64,000 nucleotides of DNA from Ardenticatenaceae bacterium. Its GTDB lineage: Bacteria > Chloroflexota > Anaerolineae > Promineifilales > Promineifilaceae. The notes beneath the pieces were generated by a model. That model was not told where the DNA came from and made no database searches. It saw nothing but the letters and a program-made list of their open reading frames with translations. The stretch covers positions 326,645-390,644 of the forward strand of contig JACKBX010000007.1 of NCBI GenBank assembly GCA_020634375.1, given 5' to 3'. Made by a program: the position numbers and the translations under genes. Shown here one piece after another: positions 33,705 to 42,130 of the stretch (the first letter of the stretch is position 1; each line of letters starts with the position of its first letter).

Positions 33705-34430
33705 TCACCGTTTCTCCAGCACCAGCAAATGCGATAGTCCCAACACGGCAAATGGCGTATTCTCCGCCGCGTACAGCATCTTTTTGATGAGCTTACCCAA
33801 TCCTGGCAGCCGGTTTTCGATGTTGTCATAACCGCCAAAGATGACGCCGTGATGAACGGCCGTCACTGGCAGCTCGGCAAACAGTTGCAGCAGCCCCCGC
33901 CTTGTATATGCCCGTACATGTGGGGCCAATTTATTGCGCAGCGGATCAGGCAAGTAGTTGACCAGCGGCTTATTGCCAAAGCGATACTCGCCGCGCCAGT
34001 AAATGCCATGCTGCTCCACCGGATACCAGCGATTGGGGCAAAAGAGGAGCATCCGCCCGCCTGGTTTTGTCACGCGCACCATTTCGGACGCATACCGTGC
34101 ATCATCATCAACGTGTTCAATCACCTCATTGCTAAAAACGAAGTCAAAGGTGTTGGCAGCGAAGGGCAGCGTTTCGCCTACACCGAGGGCCACGCCTGCA
34201 CCGGTTTGCCGCGCCATCACAGCGCGATCCTGCTCTACTTCCAGGCCGAAGCAGTGGCTGCTGTACGCGCCAAATGCATCCAGCCATGTGCCCAGCCCGC
34301 AGCCATTGTCAAAAATGGTTGCATCCTCTAGCTGCACCCATTGGCGCACCATATTCAACCGCCGCTCCTGCCCAGAACGCCACACGTAGCCCGGTTCGCC
34401 GCGCAAGGCGGCCTTGTCTGAATGGGTCAC
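33705..34430 (-). CDS. SAM-dependent methyltransferase (class I, Methyltransf_11 type)
   Basis: 241 aa. Rossmann motifs: ATIFDNGCGLGTWLDAFG (SAM-binding), LEVEQDRAVMARQ, LPFAANTFDFVFSNEVIEHVDD and MVRVTKPGGRMLLFCPN. The substrate is not evident; the mid-region with HGIYWRGEYRFGNK resembles those acting on quinone precursors or cell-wall sugars. Its ATG overlaps the end of the upstream membrane protein gene by 4 bases (ATGA-type), so it is cotranscribed with it and the UDG-like gene. Confidence 0.85.
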   Translation of the reverse strand: MTHSDKAALRGEPGYVWRSGQERRLNMVRQWVQLEDATIFDNGCGLGTWLDAFGAYSSHCFGLEVEQDRAVMARQTGAGVALGVGETLPFAANTFDFVFSNEVIEHVDDDARYASEMVRVTKPGGRMLLFCPNRWYPVEQHGIYWRGEYRFGNKPLVNYLPDPLRNKLAPHVRAYTRRGLLQLFAELPVTAVHHGVIFGGYDNIENRLPGLGKLIKKMLYAAENTPFAVLGLSHLLVLEKR

Positions 34431-34960
34431 GCTTCCTCCATCTGCTGCAACTTGCGTGGCAAATAGCCAATCACATCTTGTAACAAGCCGTCTATGCGCT
34501 CTCCAGTTAATAAAGCCAGAATAAAAATTAGTGTGGAGGCACAGGCTAATACGCTGCTGCCAATGACGGCCCAGCGCCAGGGGAATTCGCTAAATAGATA
34601 TGTGTGCATGCCTACCGCGCCGTTGTACACGTACACGTACCAACGCCAAATACCACCACCAACGGCCGTTCCTAACCACGCTGCCACCACCCCCAACAGC
34701 ATCAAGCGATATTTACGCCGAAAATCAGGCAAAACGAACAACACGACAAGCAATACAAACTGGAAAATGATATTTGTCGTCTTTACAGCCCCAAACCGGT
34801 CAATGAGATAATCACCGCCATTCCAAATATCGGCGGCAAAGAGATTCAGCGTCACCGCCCGGTACAATTGGTAAAAAAACAGCAGCGTCAAACCCACCAA
34901 TACCAGGCGGTTCAGACGATCTGGTGGCAAGCCACGGCGTCCCTTTTCCATGCCAGTCAC
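34427..34960 (-). CDS. Four-helix membrane protein of unknown function
   Basis: About 177 aa from GTG 34960, which has GGGAGG 8 bases upstream; ATG 34951 is the alternative. Four hydrophobic segments: LVLVGLTLLFFYQLYRAV, IIFQFVLLVVLFVLPDF, LMLLGVVAAWLGTAVGGGIW and WAVIGSSVLACASTLIFILALL. The rest is short loops and a charged C-terminus (LPRKLQQMEEA). No family recognised. It lies between the UDG-like and methyltransferase genes, overlapping the latter by 4 bases. Confidence 0.65.
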   Translation of the reverse strand: MTGMEKGRRGLPPDRLNRLVLVGLTLLFFYQLYRAVTLNLFAADIWNGGDYLIDRFGAVKTTNIIFQFVLLVVLFVLPDFRRKYRLMLLGVVAAWLGTAVGGGIWRWYVYVYNGAVGMHTYLFSEFPWRWAVIGSSVLACASTLIFILALLTGERIDGLLQDVIGYLPRKLQQMEEA

Positions 34961-34964
34961 GAGC

Positions 34965-35600
34965 TTAACCTCCCACCACCACTTCATCGTACTTGCGGCG
35001 TGCTTCTTGAATATCGCGCCAGGTGAGGGCTTTTGGCTGATCGGGCTTGCGGGATGGGTTGCGCAGCAAGTAGGCTGGGTGGAAGATGGGCATGGCATGA
35101 CGGCCGTTCCAATCAAACCACTGTCCACGCAGCTTCGTAATCCCCACCCGACCCAGCAGCGACTCCGTCGCCACGTTACCCGTCAGCAGCATAATCACCG
35201 GGTCAATCAGGCGAATAATCTCTAGCAAATACGGCTTGTAAAAGGCAATTTCGTCTGAAGTTGGCTTGCGCAGCGGCTTGCCACCATCACCGGGCGGCAA
35301 ACGGAACACGGCATTGGTAATAAACACATCTTGCTCCGGGTCAAAGTTCACCGCCTGCAAAATCTGATCGAGCAATTTTCCCGACCGCCCTACAAACGGT
35401 TTACCCAATCGGTCTTCCTCTGTACCCGGCGCTTCACCGACGATCATGAGTTTTGCCGCTGGATTGCCACGATAAATGACCATATTTGTGCCCATTGGGA
35501 ACAGTGGATCATCTTCCATCTTCATCATGTGTGCCACCAAATCATCTAACGTGGCAAAGTATTGCGGTCTTTCTTCAAATAGTCCGAGTTGTGAATTCAC
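34965..35600 (-). CDS. Family-4-like uracil-DNA glycosylase lacking all Fe-S cysteines
   Basis: 211 aa. Motif A GEAPGTEEDRLGKPFVGRSGKLLD and motif B HPAYLLRNPS are those of family 4 UDGs, which remove uracil from DNA. Family 4 normally holds a [4Fe-4S] cluster on four cysteines: two near the N-terminus, one in 'NAVKCRPP' and one before the next helix. Here the protein has no cysteine at all; the matching places read DDPLFPMGT, NAVFRLPPG and FYKPYL. It is therefore cluster-free yet keeps both active-site motifs. It may remain active or have shifted substrate. Fully open frame, no decay. Confidence 0.85.
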   Translation of the reverse strand: MNSQLGLFEERPQYFATLDDLVAHMMKMEDDPLFPMGTNMVIYRGNPAAKLMIVGEAPGTEEDRLGKPFVGRSGKLLDQILQAVNFDPEQDVFITNAVFRLPPGDGGKPLRKPTSDEIAFYKPYLLEIIRLIDPVIMLLTGNVATESLLGRVGITKLRGQWFDWNGRHAMPIFHPAYLLRNPSRKPDQPKALTWRDIQEARRKYDEVVVGG

Positions 35601-35766
35601 TTGGATACCCTCTCATCTGCCCTGGCGTGTATGCCAGGTCTATCGCTTTTCCATGTTTAGGCTTGCTCTGCAACGGCAAGCTGCCAATGCTTTTTTAATA
35701 CCTTTGCCGAATTCTAACAACCCTTTCCCAACCTCGCACACAAATCCCTATCTATTACTCCTAAAC

Positions 35767-35802
35767 AAAAACGGCCGTTTCCCACGTAAGAAACGGCCGT
35801 TT
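35767..35802 (-). terminator. Terminator of the subtilase gene built from two ACGGCCGT palindromes
   Basis: Minus strand GAAACGGCCGTTT (35802-35790 side reversed into AAACGGCCGTTTC) forms 13-bp arms at 35769-35781 and 35790-35802 with an 8-base loop, followed by TTTTTGTTT. It lies about 30 bases after the stop at 35831. Confidence 0.85.
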
Positions 35803-35830
35803 CAATAAAAAGAGTTACGCTTATTTACAG

Positions 35831-37732
35831 CTAACGCAGAATGGTTAGCGAATCGCTGGTTTCCACGTTATCTGCGGGCAGATAATCTAATTCAGCATGT
35901 ACCACGTCGCTGACAGTGACTTCATAAAGACCTGGCTGCCGGGTACGTAACAGGAAAACGGCCGTGCCATTAACATCCGTCACGCCAACGTCAGCAAGCA
36001 CGGTATCACCCGGCGTTTCCGTCAGGAGAGACACAGTTGCATCGGCGACCGGCACACCATATTCATCAACAACGGTAACGGCCGTCAGCAAATTAAAATT
36101 CCGTCCTTGCAGCGTGTAGCTCATGGCAATGTCAGCTACATGTATACTGGCGCTGCCCGCTTGCAGCAAATCCAGCGCATCCTTGGCCTGCACCAAACCA
36201 AAGCCATAATGGACATCCCGTCCGGGATCACCCAAATCCAACGCCGTTTGCTGCATCGCCAGGCGAATGGCCTCATTCGACCAGGTTGGATTCGCGCTCC
36301 AAATCAGCGCCGCCACCGCCGAAACATGCGGCGTCGCCATCGAAGTGCCATCCCAAGCCTCGTACCCGCTGGCCGGATAATCCAGCAAATGAGTAACGTC
36401 ACCGACGAATCCCAACTTGTTGGCAACCAGGAACAATCCATCTTCCTGGCTGAGACTGATTCCCGGAATATATGATGTGTTACCATCGCCCAGCGTACCC
36501 CAGAAATTGCCCGGTTCATTGTTGTAAATGACTGCCGCTGTGCCACCGCTATTTTGCACATTCATCACTTTATCGTAAAAGCTGATGTCGCCGCGAGCGC
36601 ACAAAACGACCGCATCTGCCCAGGCTCCGGTTGCGTCGCACAGGCCACCATCTACCAAAACGCCGGATGCCGTACCATACGGACTGTACTCAATACCATG
36701 AGCGGCATAGGTCACGCCGTCAACGGCTAACTCATCGGTGGCAACGTAGGAGGTGGTACTCAACACGGCCACGCCCGGCGCAGCCAACTCAACAGCGTCA
36801 TTGAATTGCGAGAAGTCAGCAACCACATTGTCGCTGTCCACCGCTGCCACGGAAATAACTGATGGGTAAGAGGCCGGGTAATGGTATTCGTCAATGCCAT
36901 CATTACTGGCAGCGGCGACAGAGAGGATGCCCCGACCATACAAAGCGGCAAAGGCCTTTTCTTCCTTGCCGGTGGCCTGTGTCCCGCTCAGGCTCATGCT
37001 GATGACGTTGGCGCCAGCCCCTTCGCAAGCATAGGCGGCGGCAACGAGGTCAGAACTGTGGGCGGTAGAAACCCAGAGGCCATCAAAGTCGAAGATTTTG
37101 ACGATAAATAGGTCTACGCCGGGAGCAACGCCGACGACGCCAACTTCATTGTCGATGCCGACAATCGTACCGGCTACATGACTGCCATGACTATTACCAT
37201 CGTCGGTGAATAGCTCGCCATCTATCTGGGAGATGCCATCTACGTCATCGGGCAGGTCTTCGTGCCCCGGATAGTAGCCGGTGTCGATGATGCAGACCTT
37301 GCGGTTGGCTCCATTGTAGCCATCTGCCCACACGTCTGGCGCTTGCACGGCCGTTACCCCATAAGGGATCTCTTGCGCAGTCAATGTTTGCAACTGCGCT
37401 GCCAACGACACACCAGCAGCCGGGCCAGCCAACTGGCGCACCGGGTCGGTATCAACACTCACCACGTTCGGGTTGCGCTGAATACCCTTCAGTGCGGCTT
37501 CTGGCAGGGTGACGGCAAAACTGTTCAATTCGGTAAATTCATAATGGAACTGCGCCCCGGCACGGGCCAGCGCACTGTGTGCCGCATCTCTGTGCTCGGC
37601 GGCGTATTCCACATACACGCGCACCTGCGTCGGTGTGTTCGCATTGACTCCAGCAACGGCCGTCACCGGCACAGCCACGAGCAAAATCAACAGAACAAAC
37701 ATCCCCAACCGACGAATTGATACTGTGTTCAT
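35831..37732 (-). CDS. Secreted subtilisin-like serine protease (S8) with PA insert
   Basis: 633 aa from ATG 37732 (AAGGAG 9 bases upstream). Signal peptide at residues 1-28 ending near AVAG; inhibitor I9 prodomain at 35-97. Catalytic triad: Asp150 (CIIDTG), His182 (SHGSHVAG) and Ser464 (GTSMATPHVSA). A protease-associated (PA) domain is inserted at about 345-455 before the Ser. After the protease (about 535-633) comes an Ig-like or carboxypeptidase-regulatory-like domain (TAVTVVDEYGVPVADATVSL). It should act outside the cell on proteins or peptides. Three ACGGCCGT copies lie in the gene and two in its terminator. Confidence 0.93.
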   Translation of the reverse strand: MNTVSIRRLGMFVLLILLVAVPVTAVAGVNANTPTQVRVYVEYAAEHRDAAHSALARAGAQFHYEFTELNSFAVTLPEAALKGIQRNPNVVSVDTDPVRQLAGPAAGVSLAAQLQTLTAQEIPYGVTAVQAPDVWADGYNGANRKVCIIDTGYYPGHEDLPDDVDGISQIDGELFTDDGNSHGSHVAGTIVGIDNEVGVVGVAPGVDLFIVKIFDFDGLWVSTAHSSDLVAAAYACEGAGANVISMSLSGTQATGKEEKAFAALYGRGILSVAAASNDGIDEYHYPASYPSVISVAAVDSDNVVADFSQFNDAVELAAPGVAVLSTTSYVATDELAVDGVTYAAHGIEYSPYGTASGVLVDGGLCDATGAWADAVVLCARGDISFYDKVMNVQNSGGTAAVIYNNEPGNFWGTLGDGNTSYIPGISLSQEDGLFLVANKLGFVGDVTHLLDYPASGYEAWDGTSMATPHVSAVAALIWSANPTWSNEAIRLAMQQTALDLGDPGRDVHYGFGLVQAKDALDLLQAGSASIHVADIAMSYTLQGRNFNLLTAVTVVDEYGVPVADATVSLLTETPGDTVLADVGVTDVNGTAVFLLRTRQPGLYEVTVSDVVHAELDYLPADNVETSDSLTILR

Positions 37733-37804
37733 AACTTTTTTCTCCTTCATAAAAGTAGCGCGATTGACAAAATCACTCCAACAGCATTTGATCTGCCATA
37801 ACAA

Positions 37805-38172
37805 TTGCCCAGATCAAAATGGGAAATCGAATGTCTGAAGAAAATATTTATGCGATAGCTCTCTCCTTTTGGCAGAGCATAAGGAAAAGCAAACCCGGAT
37901 TGGATGGCTCCCACCATGCCAATAGCAAACCATGCAGATGTCTACCATGATCTGTTAGGCTATTGCGTTTATGTACGCACGCAGACCAAGATTTCACCAG
38001 TACGGCGTGCGTCATGTCTATACAAAATGCTTCGGCTCCACATCCCCATTATCAACAAGAAGGTTTGATTAATGCGGGGATCAAAGAAAGGATAGCAAAT
38101 CTTTCCGCTTAATACAACCAATTTAGCCTCGCTGTGATGGCTGCAATCTGCCGCAATGGGAGATGAGGATTG
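37805..38172. other. Gene-poor gap upstream of subtilase and beta-lactamase-like genes
   Basis: About 370 bases between divergent starts. I see only a loose inverted repeat (CCCCATTA near 38045 / TAATGCGGGG near 38072) and no supportable gene. Confidence 0.4.
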
Positions 38173-38201
38173 TTGTCATTCAGCAAGGCCCACGCTATCT
38201 T
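38173..38201 (+). promoter_or_regulatory. Promoter of the beta-lactamase-like lipoprotein gene
   Basis: TTGTCA (38173-38178), 17-base spacer, TATCTT (38196-38201); the ATG at 38210 follows 8 bases later, so the transcript is probably leaderless. Confidence 0.55.
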
Positions 38202-38209
38202 TGCCGCCT

Positions 38210-39550
38210 ATGTGTCGTACAAAATATTTTGCAAGTATCACTCTGCTCATGCTGTTGGTAGCCTGCCAAATGCAACCTGCCACACAAACTACCAGCAGCC
38301 CTATGCCAACCCACACCAGCACACCCTCTAGTCACAATTCGCAATTAGCAATTACTAGTTCGCAACCTACCGCGTCCCCCACCTCCCCGCCAACAATGGC
38401 ACCCTCTTCCACAGTGACGCCGACGCCTGCGCCGCCATCACTGGCTTACCTCGCTGCCGCCATTGAGCAGGAATTGGCCGATTTTGATGGCCTCAGCAGC
38501 TATGTTGTGCGCAATCTGCAAACCGGTGAAGAAATCAGCCACAATCCCAACCTTGCCATCGCCGGGATGAGCCTGATCAAAATTCCGATCCTGATCAATG
38601 TTTACCGCGTATTGGATGGCCCGCCGAATATAGAGGAACACAAGCTCATCACGCAAACGACGGCGCTGTCTAGCAACTTTGCCGCCAATCTGCTGCTGCA
38701 AACGATTGCCCGCCAGCCCAACAGTTACATTGGGGCCGACATTGTCACCCAATCCATGCGTGATTTGGGCTTGTATAACACATTTATGGCTGTGCCCTAT
38801 GACTCTGATCCCCGGCCTGATTATCCGCAAACGTACCTGACGCCAGCCAATCAGCGTACGGACATCACCACCCACCCAGACATCTACCGCCAGACGACGG
38901 CCGCAGACCTGGCAGCGATGTTGCAAATGCTGTATACGTGCGCGAAAAACGGCCGTTCCCCCCTCCTCGCCACCTACCCTGACGAACTAACCCAGGGCGA
39001 ATGCAGTGAAATCCTGCAAATGCTGCAACTGAATGAGCTGGTGAAATTATTGGAAGCCGGTCTGCCTGACGGCGTGACCATTGCACACAAAATTGGCTAC
39101 ATTGATGACACCTACGGCGACGCGGCCATCGTCTACTCACCTCACGGCGACTACATTTTGGTGCTGGCTCTCTATTATCCAACGTGGTTGGAATGGGACG
39201 TGGCGTCTCCATTATTCACGCGCATTTCGCAGTTGGCGTATGATCATTTTAATGACCCGAATGCGTATGGAACGGCCGTGCTCAACACCCCCCCGCAGCT
39301 CAAGGATACGCCCGCCCCGCCACCCACGCCAGATGTGCCACAGGCCATCGTCGTCGGCACGCAGGGAGTAGGGCTGACTCTGCGCCAATCACCGGGCGGC
39401 GCGGAAATTGTCATTTTGCCAGAGGGTACAGTGGTGGGACTGCTAGACACCGCGCCCACGATGCTCAACGGCATCGCCTGGCGGCAGGTGCGCACAGCGG
39501 ATGGGGAGGTTGGTTGGGTTGGCGCGGAGTATCTGGCGGGGCAGGAATGA
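38210..39550 (+). CDS. Lipoprotein with class A beta-lactamase-like domain and SH3 tail
   Basis: 446 aa from ATG 38210. Residues 1-19 are a lipoprotein signal (LLMLLVAC). A Ser/Thr/Pro-rich spacer runs to about 75. The beta-lactamase-like domain (about 80-345) has the nucleophile in MSLIKIPI (SxxK), an SxN in LSSNFAAN, and HKIG in place of KTG. This set fits a serine hydrolase or PBP-related peptidase, not necessarily an antibiotic hydrolase. The last 65 residues form a bacterial SH3 domain (GLTLRQSPGGAEIVILPEGT, WRQVRTADGEVGWV) likely to bind cell wall. It would act on the outer face of the membrane. Confidence 0.85.
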   Translation: MCRTKYFASITLLMLLVACQMQPATQTTSSPMPTHTSTPSSHNSQLAITSSQPTASPTSPPTMAPSSTVTPTPAPPSLAYLAAAIEQELADFDGLSSYVVRNLQTGEEISHNPNLAIAGMSLIKIPILINVYRVLDGPPNIEEHKLITQTTALSSNFAANLLLQTIARQPNSYIGADIVTQSMRDLGLYNTFMAVPYDSDPRPDYPQTYLTPANQRTDITTHPDIYRQTTAADLAAMLQMLYTCAKNGRSPLLATYPDELTQGECSEILQMLQLNELVKLLEAGLPDGVTIAHKIGYIDDTYGDAAIVYSPHGDYILVLALYYPTWLEWDVASPLFTRISQLAYDHFNDPNAYGTAVLNTPPQLKDTPAPPPTPDVPQAIVVGTQGVGLTLRQSPGGAEIVILPEGTVVGLLDTAPTMLNGIAWRQVRTADGEVGWVGAEYLAGQE

Positions 39551-39554
39551 CTCC

Positions 39555-39878
39555 TCAGACAGCAGCACTCTCTAAGCGATACGGCATCGGCATCAGTTGA
39601 TAGCCCATCGCCCGCATAATGGCGTTGATATTGTCAAGGCGGGGGTTCCCCCTGGCAGAAAGCGCCTTTTGTAAGCCCTGGCGCGTCATACCCACTTGCT
39701 CGGCCATTGCCGAAATGCCTTTCACACGGGCAATGATACGCAGCGCCGAAAGCAATACGGCAGAGTCGCCATCGAGAGCGTAATCCGCGAAGGTTTCGTT
39801 AAGGAAATTATCAATCTCCTCTGGATGTTGGGTAAAGTATTCAACGGTAACGTCATCTAAAGTGCGGTAATTAGTCAT
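39555..39878 (-). CDS. HigA-type antitoxin (XRE, addiction module antidote)
   Basis: 107 aa from ATG 39878. The C-terminal half is a Cro/C1 domain of the HigA/TIGR02684 kind: LLSALRIIARVKGISAMAEQVGMTRQGLQKALSARGNPRLDNINAIMRAMGY. The acidic N-terminal 45 residues (DDVTVEYFTQHPEEIDNFLNE) probably wrap the toxin. Its start overlaps the toxin gene by 8 bases; toxin-first order is usual for this group. It should bind the palindrome at 40231-40254 and repress the pair. Confidence 0.88.
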   Translation of the reverse strand: MTNYRTLDDVTVEYFTQHPEEIDNFLNETFADYALDGDSAVLLSALRIIARVKGISAMAEQVGMTRQGLQKALSARGNPRLDNINAIMRAMGYQLMPMPYRLESAAV

Positions 39879-40200
39879 GAGTTTGATACTCCTGCCAATA
39901 GGCTTGCGCTTGTTGAATATCTCGGCGCTGGCTACCTTTATCTCCGCCACAAAGTAAGACAATGATGGTATCGTCATCCTCGGCGAAATAAACACGATAG
40001 CCAGAACCAAAAAAGAAACGAAGCTCGTTGACGCCTTCACCCACCGGCTTGAAATCGCCGTAATTGCCCTGCTCCAATCGTAGCAGCCGCTTCAAAATAC
40101 ACCGTCTAGTGGTAGGGTCACGCAAACTATTGAGCCAGTCTGTGAATGGTTCACTGCCTGCAGTAGTGCGGTAGACAATGACATTTTGGGCCTTTGGCAT
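39871..40200 (-). CDS. HigB/RelE-type toxin (phage Gp49-like)
   Basis: 109 aa from ATG 40200 (AAGGG 5 bases upstream; GTG 40206 is an alternative). RelE-superfamily features: PFTDWLNSLRDPTTRRCILKRLLRLEQGNYGDFKPV, then ELRFFFGSGYRVYFAEDDDTIIVLLCGGDKGSQRRDIQQA. The Arg in YRVYF and the Lys in GGDKGSQ are the usual catalytic residues of ribosome-dependent mRNA nucleases of this group. Both genes are intact, so the module is probably functional. A terminator and the tRNA-Arg gene lie directly upstream. Confidence 0.88.
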   Translation of the reverse strand: MPKAQNVIVYRTTAGSEPFTDWLNSLRDPTTRRCILKRLLRLEQGNYGDFKPVGEGVNELRFFFGSGYRVYFAEDDDTIIVLLCGGDKGSQRRDIQQAQAYWQEYQTHD

Positions 40201-40223
40201 AAACACCCTTTTCTCTTACTGGC

Positions 40224-40254
40224 AGTATAACATTGCAAACTATAGTTTGCAATG
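40224..40254 (-). promoter_or_regulatory. Promoter and operator of the toxin-antitoxin operon
   Basis: A perfect 24-base palindrome at 40231-40254 (half-site CATTGCAAACTA). On the minus strand its first half supplies the -35 TTGCAA (40252-40247); after 17 bases comes TATACT (40229-40224). The operator thus spans the -35 and the spacer, the classic autorepression layout. Confidence 0.88.
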
Positions 40255-40255
40255 C

Positions 40256-40291
40256 AAAAAAACGGCCGTACCCCATCAGGTACGGCCGTTT
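40256..40291 (-). terminator. Terminator of tRNA-Arg built from two ACGGCCGT palindromes
   Basis: Arms AAACGGCCGTACC (40260-40272) and GGTACGGCCGTTT (40279-40291) form a perfect 13-bp stem with a 6-base loop. On the minus strand a T-run follows. It lies 15 bases past the tRNA 3' end. Confidence 0.9.
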
Positions 40292-40305
40292 CTATATCAT
40301 TCTTG

Positions 40306-40377
40306 TGCCCCTGCCGTGACTCGAACACGGGCTTCCGGCTTCGGAGGCCGACGCTCTATCCGCTGAGCTACAGGGGC
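40306..40377 (-). tRNA. tRNA-Arg (anticodon CCG)
   Basis: Minus strand folds into a full cloverleaf: acceptor GCCCCTG/CAGGGGC, D-stem GCTC/GAGC, anticodon stem TCGGC/GCCGG with loop CTCCGAA (anticodon CCG, reads CGG), T-arm CCGTG-TTCGAGT-CACGG, discriminator A. The CCA end is not encoded. It lies between malQ and the toxin-antitoxin genes. Confidence 0.96.
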
Positions 40378-40421
40378 CAAAAGCGGATAGATTTTGCCAT
40401 AGAGAGAAGGGAAAGTCAAAC

Positions 40422-40472
40422 CAGTATTCAGTAATCAGTATTCAGAAAATCGGTACTGATTACTGAATACTG
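40422..40472. repeat. Large hairpin between malQ and tRNA-Arg
   Basis: Perfect 19-base arms at 40422-40440 and 40454-40472 built of CAGTATT/CAGTAAT heptamers. No T-run. Confidence 0.85.
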
Positions 40473-40488
40473 AACACGGGTTACTGGA

Positions 40489-42042
40489 CTACACTTCCTC
40501 CGTCTCAATCACCACCTCCGCAGGGGCAGCCTGCTCAGAGGGAATACGGCCGTACAACTCCGTCAACTCGTGCAGGCGAGAAGCAATGCCCTGGTGCAGC
40601 ATCTCCGGCGTGTAACGCCAGCGCCAATAGCCGCCCGTTTTGCCGGGGAAATTCATCCGCGCTTCCGTGCCCAACTGCATCAGGTCTTGCATGGTAGCAA
40701 CGGCCGTATCCGCCACCGACATCCATGCCAGCCGAATCATATCCCAGGCCACATTACGCCCATCCACCGCCAGATAACGGCGCACATGGTCACGCTCCCA
40801 CTCATCGGAACTGGCATACCAGCCCACCGTCGTATCATTGTCATGCGTGCCAGTGTAAACCACACAATTCGGCGTGGCAAAATTATGCGGCAGAAAATCA
40901 CTGTTTCGCTCTCCGCCAAAGGCAAACTGCAAAATCTTCATCCCCGGAAAGTCAAAAGCGTCCCGCAGTTCCTTCACTTCCCGCGTAATCAACCCCAAAT
41001 CCTCGGCAATAATCGGCAAGTCGCCCAACTGCTCGCGCATCTTGCGGAAAAAGTCCGCACCCGGCCCTTTCACCCAACGCCCTTTAATCGCCGTCGGCTC
41101 CTCAGCCGGAATTTCCCAATAAGCATCAAAGCCACGAAAATGGTCGATACGCACAATGTCTGCCTGTGTAAACGTCATTTGCAAGCGCTTCACCCACCAG
41201 GCGTACCCTTGCTTTGCCATACGCGCCCAGCGGTACAATGGGTTGCCCCAACGCTGCCCGGTTGCGCTGAAATAGTCCGGCGGCACCCCGGCAATGAACT
41301 GCGGCGAGCCATCCTCATTCAAGAAAAACAAATCAGGATTGGCCCACACATCTGCACTGTCGTAAGCCACAAAAATGGGGATGTCGCCCACAATTTGAAT
41401 ATCCCGCTCATTGGCGTATTGCTTCAGCGCTAACCACTGTCTGAAAAAGAGGAACTGCAAGAACTTGTGGCGGCTCACTTCCTCAGCCAGCTTTTCTGAC
41501 CACTGTTTCATGGCCGCTGGCTCGCGGCGGGCAATGTCGGCCGGCCAGGTGTTCCACACGCCGCCTTCATGGTCAGCATGATAATTTTTCACAGCCATAA
41601 AGAGGGCAAAGTCATCCAGCCAATAGGCTTGTTCACCACAAAATTGCTCAAACGCCTCATGATGGTCAGCAGAGCCATTACCACTAAAATGCTCATAAGC
41701 CTGGGTGAGCAGGCTGTTTTTGTAGGCAATGACGGGGCCGTAATCAACAATCTCGTTGGGGAATGGGGGGACGTAAGAAACGGCCGTTTCCGGCAAAAAC
41801 CCCTCCGCCACCAGCCTGTCCGGGCTAATCAACAGCGGATTCCCGGCAAACGCCGAAAAACATTGGTACGGCGAATCCGCATACCCTGTTGGCCCCAACG
41901 GCAAAATCTGCCACAACGACTGCCGTGCCTCTACCAAAAAATCTACAAAACGATACGCCGCATCGCCCAGATCTCCCACCCCATATCGGCCGGGAAACGA
42001 AGTCGGGTGCACCAAAACCCCGGAAGAACGTGCAAATCTCAT
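40489..42042 (-). CDS. malQ: 4-alpha-glucanotransferase
   Basis: 517 aa, GH77. Starts with the family hallmark RSSGVLVHPTSFPGRYGVGDLG and has LPLGPTGYADSPYQCFSAFAGNP, then the catalytic Asp in VRIDHFRGFDAYWEIPA, the Glu in IIAEDLGLI and the second Asp in YTGTHDNDTTVGWY. It rearranges alpha-1,4-glucans by moving maltodextrin segments. The next genes upstream encode glycogen synthase and an MFS transporter on the same strand, so this is a glycogen/maltodextrin cluster. The C-terminus is acidic. Confidence 0.97.
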   Translation of the reverse strand: MRFARSSGVLVHPTSFPGRYGVGDLGDAAYRFVDFLVEARQSLWQILPLGPTGYADSPYQCFSAFAGNPLLISPDRLVAEGFLPETAVSYVPPFPNEIVDYGPVIAYKNSLLTQAYEHFSGNGSADHHEAFEQFCGEQAYWLDDFALFMAVKNYHADHEGGVWNTWPADIARREPAAMKQWSEKLAEEVSRHKFLQFLFFRQWLALKQYANERDIQIVGDIPIFVAYDSADVWANPDLFFLNEDGSPQFIAGVPPDYFSATGQRWGNPLYRWARMAKQGYAWWVKRLQMTFTQADIVRIDHFRGFDAYWEIPAEEPTAIKGRWVKGPGADFFRKMREQLGDLPIIAEDLGLITREVKELRDAFDFPGMKILQFAFGGERNSDFLPHNFATPNCVVYTGTHDNDTTVGWYASSDEWERDHVRRYLAVDGRNVAWDMIRLAWMSVADTAVATMQDLMQLGTEARMNFPGKTGGYWRWRYTPEMLHQGIASRLHELTELYGRIPSEQAAPAEVVIETEEV

Positions 42043-42130
42043 ACTATAGTCCTTTTAGCTATTAGCTTTTAGCCCTTAGCTGTTAATTTCTAGTTTCTAG
42101 TCTCCGTCCCCCAATTCCGCCTCTGCCTTC

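Noticed and set aside
38014..38112. 33-codon frame upstream of the beta-lactamase-like gene
   Set aside because: No promoter, ribosome site or recognisable protein design.
40306..40377. Integration site for a mobile element at tRNA-Arg
   Set aside because: No integrase and no repeated tRNA 3' end is visible nearby; the adjacent toxin-antitoxin pair alone is not enough.
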